Assembly (NCBI GenBank): GCA_019055375.1
Contig: JAHQIW010000366.1
Location: 1-64,000, forward strand
Length of the DNA stretch: 64,000 bases
Reading direction: 5' to 3'
Source: Parelaphostrongylus tenuis
Taxonomy: Eukaryota > Nematoda > Chromadorea > Rhabditida > Metastrongylidae
In this document: in pieces, positions 57,235 through 64,000 of the stretch
Layout: the number at the start of each line of letters is the position of its first letter
How positions within the stretch are numbered: the stretch's first letter is position 1
Position numbers and translations under genes: made by a program
The notes under the pieces: model-generated
The model's input: the letters and a program-made list of their open reading frames with translations, nothing else
The model's database searches: none
What the model was told of the DNA's origin: nothing

Positions 57235-58842
57235 TCATTCTTCGCTTGGTAGAAATTTCCAAAATTCTTGTATTACTTTGACAGGACAAGATTTTCTCTA
57301 CTAGTTCATATGCTTCTGGTTGAGTAATACTGTGTCTTTTGTAGAGAAAAACGCTGGTTTACTCGTTGTCTCTCACCTATCCGCACCCATATTCAGGAAA
57401 AGGTTTTTTTTTTTCCTTTTTGAAGTTTAAGTAATTGTTCAACATATTTTTCTTTTACTGCTACAGCGTAAATAAATCGTTTCATTTAATAGAAAACATT
57501 CTTCAAATTTTCGAGATTCAAGTTGTCGAATAACTACCAAAATGTCTGAAAAGAGCGGAAAGTACGTTGTTTTGCGTATGGGTGCTGACAACTGTGATAC
57601 CGTTTCATACGCAGTGATGATCGTGCACACTTCTTCCACTTACTCAAGCTACATAATAGAATTGCCCTCACATAAACTTCAGCCAGAGCTTTTGAGTTGT
57701 AGAAGATGTGCTTTCAAGCTATGTATTGCAAGGCAGGCAGTTCATGTGCACAATGGGGGTTGAAAGCTTGTTTACTTCTTTACGAAGACGTGATATTACC
57801 GCTGGAACATGGAGGATTTCAAGAGAAGTAATCACTCTTTTATCGAAAAACCTTTGCAGAAGATTCATTCGTAATGTTTCATCCTTCATGTGACGATAAA
57901 ATACCTCTGACTTATAAGGTTCACCAAGAATTACCAATAAACCACCTATGACGTCCAGGCATAGGTGCTACATTTTAACCGTGAAATGTGATCTTTTTCT
58001 TGCCCTTACAGCATTCTATGATAACTTTTTAGAAAACCAATTACATCGCAATAATCGACGAGATTTGAGCTACTTACCAACTAACAAAACTTTTGTGAAG
58101 TTCTATATAAAAGCCTCAGCCGAGTAAATGAAGAAAGTTGAGTGTGAAATATGATTTCTGTATTCACTGCTGCAGCTTAATAAAGCGTCTTTTTCTAAGC
58201 ACGGAGAAATAATTGTAATTGCAGAGTTTAAGTTTTCGAATGATCACCAAATGTCTCGGAGAGAACTTTTATGCAGCGAGAAAGGCCTCCAAACAATCGT
58301 GTACCTGAGGTGGTACAAATCGTTTCTTAGGGGTGAAAGAGAATCAGATCACTAATCAAGGCTGTGCGAATCTAACGCAGTAACTCAAGCTCCCACGGCA
58401 CTTAGTGTGTTGATGTATTTCTCCTTTTTTTTCTGAATGTCGAAATGAATTATTGACGAAAATTACCAACGTCTAAGACCAAACCCAATCATAAGGCGTT
58501 GCCATTTTCTGGCCCATGACCACCTGCGACTAATTGTGGTGAAAGCATGAAAGAGCTCCGTAGTGTCAATTCTAGAATGAAGTAAAATATCATCTTGATT
58601 TACATCGACACTGTGGAATGAATTTTTTTTTTTACGTCGAGACGATTTTTCTATTGAGAGTGAGGTAGAAGTCACGTTAAAGAAGCAGTCATCATCCCAT
58701 ACACTTTTGAAAAGTGCATATATACATCCTGATTTCAAATTTGCCCATATGATTTGTAGACACGGGAATATGCCCTATTGATGCTTTCACTTTTTTCTCA
58801 TTTTCAGTGATTTCGCATCCGTCTAATAGTGTGTAATAAACT
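57235..58842. repeat. Module-rich part of c, copy 3
   Basis: Counterpart of 17818-20570, with the FB3 foldback region deleted (57440-57460 joins the two sides). Contains the open 73-codon frame 57542-57763. Confidence 0.45.
57542..57763 (+). CDS. 73-codon repeated ORF, function unknown
   Basis: Starts MSEKSGKYVV and contains MGAD, TYSSYIIEL and LLSCRRCAFKL. Six copies of the stretch exist. This one and the inverted copy 36333-36551 are open; 19268-19490 has a single TAA; the others (10283, 40690, 49764) have stops or indels. The frame is kept better than its surroundings but no family was recognised. It may be a small gene or an exon within the repeat. Confidence 0.3.
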   Translation: MSEKSGKYVVLRMGADNCDTVSYAVMIVHTSSTYSSYIIELPSHKLQPELLSCRRCAFKLCIARQAVHVHNGG

Positions 58843-59692
58843 AGTACTTATTAGTTAGACAGCGACAAATTCTTAAACGTCTCAATCGCTGGATAAGAAC
58901 TTTTTTTAGGATTGTTAGTATCCATTCGAAAGCACAAATATCTGGCTACAACTCCAATTGTTCAAAACACCTTTTCATAAGGTTATGACATCCAGAATAA
59001 AATTTTGTTTCCGATTCTCTTTCTCTCTTCATTTACGAATATAATTCACTGGACGCATGAAAAGCATATCAGCATGTAGTCAGTTTTCCGTATTATCAAA
59101 ACCATGTGTTTTTGTCTAGAGATTCTGCCGATGCGGTAAAAAATCCTCAATAAATTAGCAATAGTTGCAGCCATCTCACCGCATAATGCTGTAGATTACT
59201 ATCGAGCTATGTGATAGATTTGGCGATTATCACACTAACAGGCTGTTGCTGTGGCTTCCCTTCACATTTTATCCAACTACGAGCCTTTTCGCAGACTTTG
59301 TTTACCGGCCAACTCACGGAGCTTGGGCGCAGCAGGAGAGGGCGATCGATCGCGTTTGAAATGTTGTTATTCAGTTGAGGATTCTTGTGCCGCATCGGCA
59401 GAAACTTTGGATAAAAACGCCAGATCTGACACTACGAAAAAATCTCTACACGCTAACATGCTTTTCGTGCCTCCAGCGGCTTATACGTGTGGTAAAAATG
59501 AAGGCGAGGCGAATAAAAAACAAAATTTTTATTTTGGATCTTACAACCTTAAAAAATTGTTTTTACAGCTTGCAATGTGTAGTTTTATTCAGAGGTTTGA
59601 GCTTTCGAATGATGGCTAACACTCCCATGAAAATTTCTTGTCCGGCGAATGATATCGGCCTAGAAATTTCCACCGTCTAATATGTAGGTACC
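58843..59692. mobile_element. FB1 foldback element, full copy (block 3)
   Basis: Starts AGTACTTATTAGTTAGACAG and ends GTCTAATATGTAGGTACC. The centre has GCCAACTCACGGAGC. Same orientation and site as 20571-21434, so it predates the block duplication. Confidence 0.7.
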
Positions 59693-61354
59693 AGAAACTC
59701 AATAAGAATTTTCTACCAAGTCGGCTTTAGATTCCATGAGTATCTTGTTAAACTCTACTTTTATATTCGAGTGAAATCTATGATTTGAATCGAATAATGT
59801 GGGATCAAAAAGCCTATTGCTTGTGGCTTTTTTACAAAATATTTCAATCATTTTAATGATCGGAAGTATAAGTTGTATAGTCCTTGTTTTGTGATTGAGC
59901 TTATAGTACGAGGTTACTAGCAAATCTTGTTTCTAAGTCTCTGCTTTTATTAAAACCGATGACTTAAGTTGATTGTTCACATTCGTTCGCCTTCGAAATA
60001 TGGATTCTCGTTGTCGTTCGTGTGAAATTATCCTCGGTGTAGCACCTCTCGAAAGACTCGGCTATGCTAGACTCGGTTTCTATACAAGACGGAAGCTATG
60101 CTAATTACGTGCTGATAGGTTTTGTTTTTTGGGCAATCTATCTCATAGTCATATTATCTGACATTGTTGTAACAATCTGACGGCAATGTAGAACCGCAAT
60201 AAGGTTTGGTGACAATGGACAATCAATTTGAATTTTCAGCTCTGAAGAAGACGAGGGTGTTTAAGCAGTAACCTATTAAAATTTAGTTATCAGCTCTGTG
60301 GAATGTGCTAAATCATGGAATAGATTATCAACGATAATCAGTGGCAAACCTACAAGAAAGTCTGTTTTTCAAAATGTTATTCCGCTTTGCTCTATTTTAT
60401 CACATTACCATACCGACTACCGCAGGATAGATTGCCTGAAACACAATCCTCTATCAACGGGTAATTAGCATATCAGCTAACCTGTATACGAGGGTACTGC
60501 TGGATCTTCCTCACTCGGGCAGTGCTCCGCCGATGAAGACGACTCGAAAGACAACGGAGAGCCATAGCACAAGAACGCCCAATTGTGGGCAGTCGATTTG
60601 AATCGTCGCCTTTGAAGAAGTCAAAGTAGGTTGGCATATGCAAATCTACTCGAATTTTCTTTACACTCATGAGTGTTGTAAAGCCAGCATGCTTACAACC
60701 ACTATCAGCATATAAAGAAGCTGATAGTCAAAATTAACATCTGTTATTTACCCGTAGATTTATTATGGCATACTCCCTTTCCGAGATGGTTTCCTGCGAT
60801 ATGCGAACAGAAGTTGCAAGTAAGATTTTCTACATGTTCTTTTTGAACAGTTAACATAGAATAACAACAGCAGTATACAGTCGCCTAGATGTTGAGGTTA
60901 GAAAAGCTTTTAAAAGTGAGAGTGCGGCTGACTAATTTGTTCTAGGTAGACTTGATTTGCCTTTTTATATTGTTCATAGATAATCATCCTATATCCCGCG
61001 TTAACCAATGGGTTATCTAAGTAGATACTTTTTGCTTTCAATGCTTTATTTTTTGTCAATGTTACGATGTTGTAAATGCATTTCTAAGAATTTTGAGTGT
61101 CATAAAGAAATCCCCGCCAAAATTGAACTGGGGATTTACCCCTATCGGTTGCGCATGCTGCCTCTACACCACTGAGACCACCGCGTTCTTAATACTCTTT
61201 ATTTGATATAAATTATCGCAGCATGGCCGTATTCAGGTGGCTGGCTATAATTACTACAACATTCTCCAACATACCACAACTTTTTGGCAATAACCCGAGT
61301 TAAGGAAAAAAGGTGAATAAAACATTAGTACGAAAAAATCATGGGGCGCCGTGA
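59693..61354. other. Part c end, copy 3: conserved short frames, all broken
   Basis: The hydrophobic frame ending LSDIVVTI is intact near 60090-60180. The SRLDVEVRKAF frame near 60880 has TAA codons at 60850 and 60933. No gene supported. Confidence 0.4.
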
Positions 61355-61435
61355 TTCTATATATAATAGATTCACATATATATAAATATATATCTATTAT
61401 TTGTTCACTTATTTATTTATTCATTTATTTACTTG
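61355..61435. repeat. TA / ATTT microsatellite
   Basis: Third copy of the array, interspersed with ATTC units. Confidence 0.85.
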
Positions 61436-61439
61436 GCCG

Positions 61440-61700
61440 CACGACCCGTTATCACATTACTGTGTGAATCCTAGCACTTCTAGCATTCGGCTCGTTCTAT
61501 TGTCTTCCTCATGAACGTCGCAGAATACCGGTTAGGCTCCTCTCCTTGCAACCTCAAGCATAGCCTGACTGTGGTCCTCTATAAGGCGTTTGTTGAATAC
61601 TTAAAAAAAGTTGAGGAGGAAAGGATGAGTCCTGTGCCGCGACGATGTATTTCATTTTTGGCCATGTGTTACCTATGTCGCACACAATATCTCTTACCTT
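61440..61700 (-). mobile_element. tRNA-derived SINE, copy in block 3
   Basis: Counterpart of 23190-23460; the body includes CCTTATAGAGGACC and the GGTATTCTGCGACG core on the minus strand. Confidence 0.5.
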
Positions 61701-62459
61701 TGTGAAATGGGGTAAGATAAGATAAGGATAGAAGAGATATTACATGGAGTGGCAGAAATATAACATGATTAGGCATATAGGATAAGAACATGAGAGATAT
61801 TACATAATGTAAGATTCATAAGTGCCAAATGATTGAATGCTAGATAATGGAACAAGAATCGGAAGATGGTGGAAAAAAGCACGATGTGGACGCCGCGAAC
61901 AGATTGAGTGAACGGAAAAAAATCGAAGACAGGAGTACTTCTGGGCTTAACATCCTATTTGCCACTCCAGGTTGGCATAGCTAGTGGTGTTTGCCCAACG
62001 AGGAAGATTCATCAGCTGTATTAGTGAAGGCGCTTGAATGTTAAGGATAACTATGATCAAAATGAAATATGAAGTATCGAAGCATGTTATCCAGGAAATA
62101 TAGTAAGGACACCGCAATAATTTGGGCCTGTTTCCATTAGTGACTTGGAAGTACTGTGCTCTACTCAGACGGACTCTACTGAAGGAATCATAGACTTCAA
62201 ATATTCTCTTTCTTGTTTTTAGTTTTATCAGCATTTCGTTGGTATTTTTTTCTTATTTTTTATTGTCCTTGAAGACACTAAATTACAAAGTTATAAAAAC
62301 GGCAAATTCTTCGGAAAAAATAGTCTGTAAGAATGTTTACAGCTTTTTCGAGGTTCGCATGTCAGAGCCATACGTACCTTTCGGCGGCGTCGCCCGTTTG
62401 ATCAGTGGCCCACGTCCCACACTACTCCTACTTTATAACAGAGATGGGAGACATTTTTC
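61701..62459. other. Part d, copy 3, no gene seen
   Basis: Matches 23461-24159, with the same purine-rich GATAAGATAAGG text. Confidence 0.5.
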
Positions 62460-64000
62460 ACGGTGATAGCACGTAATATTGTGCTTACACCACTTTTTTC
62501 GCTTGATGGATTACGATTGGTTGTCAATATGTAGAAATCCATCTCATCGACTGTTTTTAAATTTCGCTATAAACATTCAATATAGTTCGCGTTTTGGTTG
62601 CCTGCTTCTTCTGCGATTCTGCGTTGGCGTTTCAGCTTGAGTGTTTGTGGGAACATATGTCTTTCGAAGACTTTCGCACTTTCAGCTCTTATGACGTCAG
62701 CGCAAAGACATTGAATGAGTAGGTCATATTCTTCGTAAATACTGTTAATGCGAATCCCTTCCCAACGCTCGACTAGCGATATGATCAAACCTCAGTTTGG
62801 TATTTCTGGAATTTCGTTGTTTAATGTGGCAGCTTTCCCATCTCTTCGCGAAAAATGGAACGCTGCACGAAGGGGATGGTGGTCTAATCCCGTCAAAATT
62901 TTGAAACGACATCTGCTAGATGGAACCTTCGATTTGACAACATATGGTTTATTTCGTCGTGGTACTCTTCATTCAGAGACTTCCACGTTCACCGCTAGAG
63001 TAGGGCTTTTGTAATTGCGGACTATGGATGGTTCTGGTCGTCATGGTAATCTCGAACAACCTCTTACCTTGCTCGTTCCATTCCAGTTGATGGGTCTCGA
63101 CGTAACGCTCTTCAATCGTTCTTCTAGGTCCATTTTTCGCATTAGAATCTCCAGCGACAACCTTGGAGAATGTATAGCCCTCTCTGAAGAACTTTTCGAG
63201 GACCATATAAACCGCTTCGACTTTGCCTTTGTCATTGCCTGATGTTAGTGCGTTGACTATGAAGGCGGCCATAGCCGGCATATTCCGCCAATCGTCCGAT
63301 CTGGGTTGTAAGCTGTTCATTGAGCCGATGTTCATGGTCATACTCGTTTTGATCAAAGCGCTAAACCCGTCGACACCTCTACTAGCACATATTCCAGGAA
63401 ACAGTTCTTTTCCGATGTCGTGGACTGTATAAAATAGGTAGCGTCTTCACTCTTCAACTAGCATCGTACCCTACCTTTCTTTCCCGCATCGATAAAGTCT
63501 CTAGAGTGGAATTCTGTGCAAAGGCAAGACTATTATAGGTACAGGTCGTTAATTGGTAAGTTGAGATTTTTACAGCCTCTTCTGTCCTCGTCAGCGCTTT
63601 TGCACCGTGGGCTCTTTCGGAGTTAGGGAATGAGGAACTTTTTATTAGTGTTTTATATCCAACGTATAACGTTCTGAGCTCCGACTCGGGGATGCATAAT
63701 TACGGATAACTTTCAAGTCTTTTCTGGAGGAGTGGCAATAGCTGATCTATTGTAAGCGGCTCCTAGATATCTCCTGTGTAATTCTCAGCCGCTTGATTGC
63801 AGGCTTTCAGCCAATACAATTCTTTAAAGTTAAGTCATGCCAAATTGAAGCGCAAAACAGATCCTCCGAATGCGTTTGCGTTTCTGGGAAGCACATGAAT
63901 ACCTTTGCTTGGCGTTTGATTCCCCTATGCACCAGCTGACGGCGCGTCGCTTGCCCTCGTTATTAGCAGGGATGCGATCCCTTAATGAGGGAGACCCGTG
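62460..64000 (-). mobile_element. RTE retrotransposon, 5' half, truncated by the window edge
   Basis: From the right edge the minus strand starts with a presumed 5' region (GTCTCCCTCATTAAGGGATC). It then gives RTEEAVKISTYQLTTCTYN near 63590-63540, and the endonuclease region in 62973-63420: GVDGFSALIKT, MTMNIGSMNSLQ, GKVEAVYMVLEKFFREGYT, KVVAGDSNAK and LEWNEQGKRL. A damaged linker runs down to 62460 (EEYDLLIQCLCADV, IAEEAGNQNA). GDSNAK replaces the usual GDFNAK and stops intervene, so it is inactive. The reverse transcriptase is absent, as in block 1. Confidence 0.87.

Larger units (their letters stand above)
53190..63390. repeat. Segmental block copy 3 (parts b-c-d)
   Basis: Part b 53190-57180, part c 57180-61500, part d 61500-63390. 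Part a is missing. In a sample of about 250 nt from part c (60180-60430) I counted about 8 differences from copy 2, against several times more from copy 1. Confidence 0.85.

Noticed and set aside
62239..63432. Several plus-strand ORFs of 69-88 codons
   Set aside because: Antisense shadows of the RTE endonuclease region.

Overview
This is a eukaryotic, AT-rich and strongly repetitive window that most resembles a parasitic clade V (strongylid, hookworm-like) nematode. That call is an inference from three things: minus-strand relics of RTE-clade non-LTR retrotransposons of the kind common in strongylids, short GT-AG introns with nematode-like acceptors, and a fragment of the GTPase Ran whose sequence and exon layout look nematode. 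There are no operons, no CRISPR arrays and no intact long genes. Almost every long reading frame is a repeat, a relic or a single exon.

Layout. 41-3261 is a large inverted repeat: two almost identical arms of about 1.3 kb around a spacer of about 0.6 kb. 3625-4455 is an RTE relic. 5409-5764 is a two-exon ran 3' fragment. 9083-25118 is block copy 1, built of parts a, b, c and d. 25118-35700 is mostly single-copy sequence with SINE pieces, a tRNA-like hairpin and another RTE relic. 35750-37770 is an inverted partial copy of part c. 38290-53190 is block copy 2 (a-b-c). 53190-63390 is block copy 3 (b-c-d), joined to copy 2 at a readable breakpoint. The last 1.5 kb is the 5' half of an RTE element that runs off the window.

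The blocks carry several inverted-repeat (foldback/MITE-like) families. The best defined, called FB1 here, is about 860 bp with long terminal inverted repeats beginning GGTACTTATATGTT. One paralogous site is seen both empty and filled. Parts a and b also share a minus-strand, multi-exon gene of unknown function (gene M). Its splice sites and intron phases stay coherent between copies, and its acidic exon differs between copies by exactly one 63-nt (21-residue) repeat unit. Each copy of gene M also carries some lesion or truncation.

Smaller items are two hammerhead-ribozyme-like motifs of the type found in Penelope-like elements, tRNA-derived SINEs, ATTT microsatellites at the same place in all three blocks, and a small inversion private to copy 2. 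The functions of gene M and of the other repeated reading frames were not recognised.
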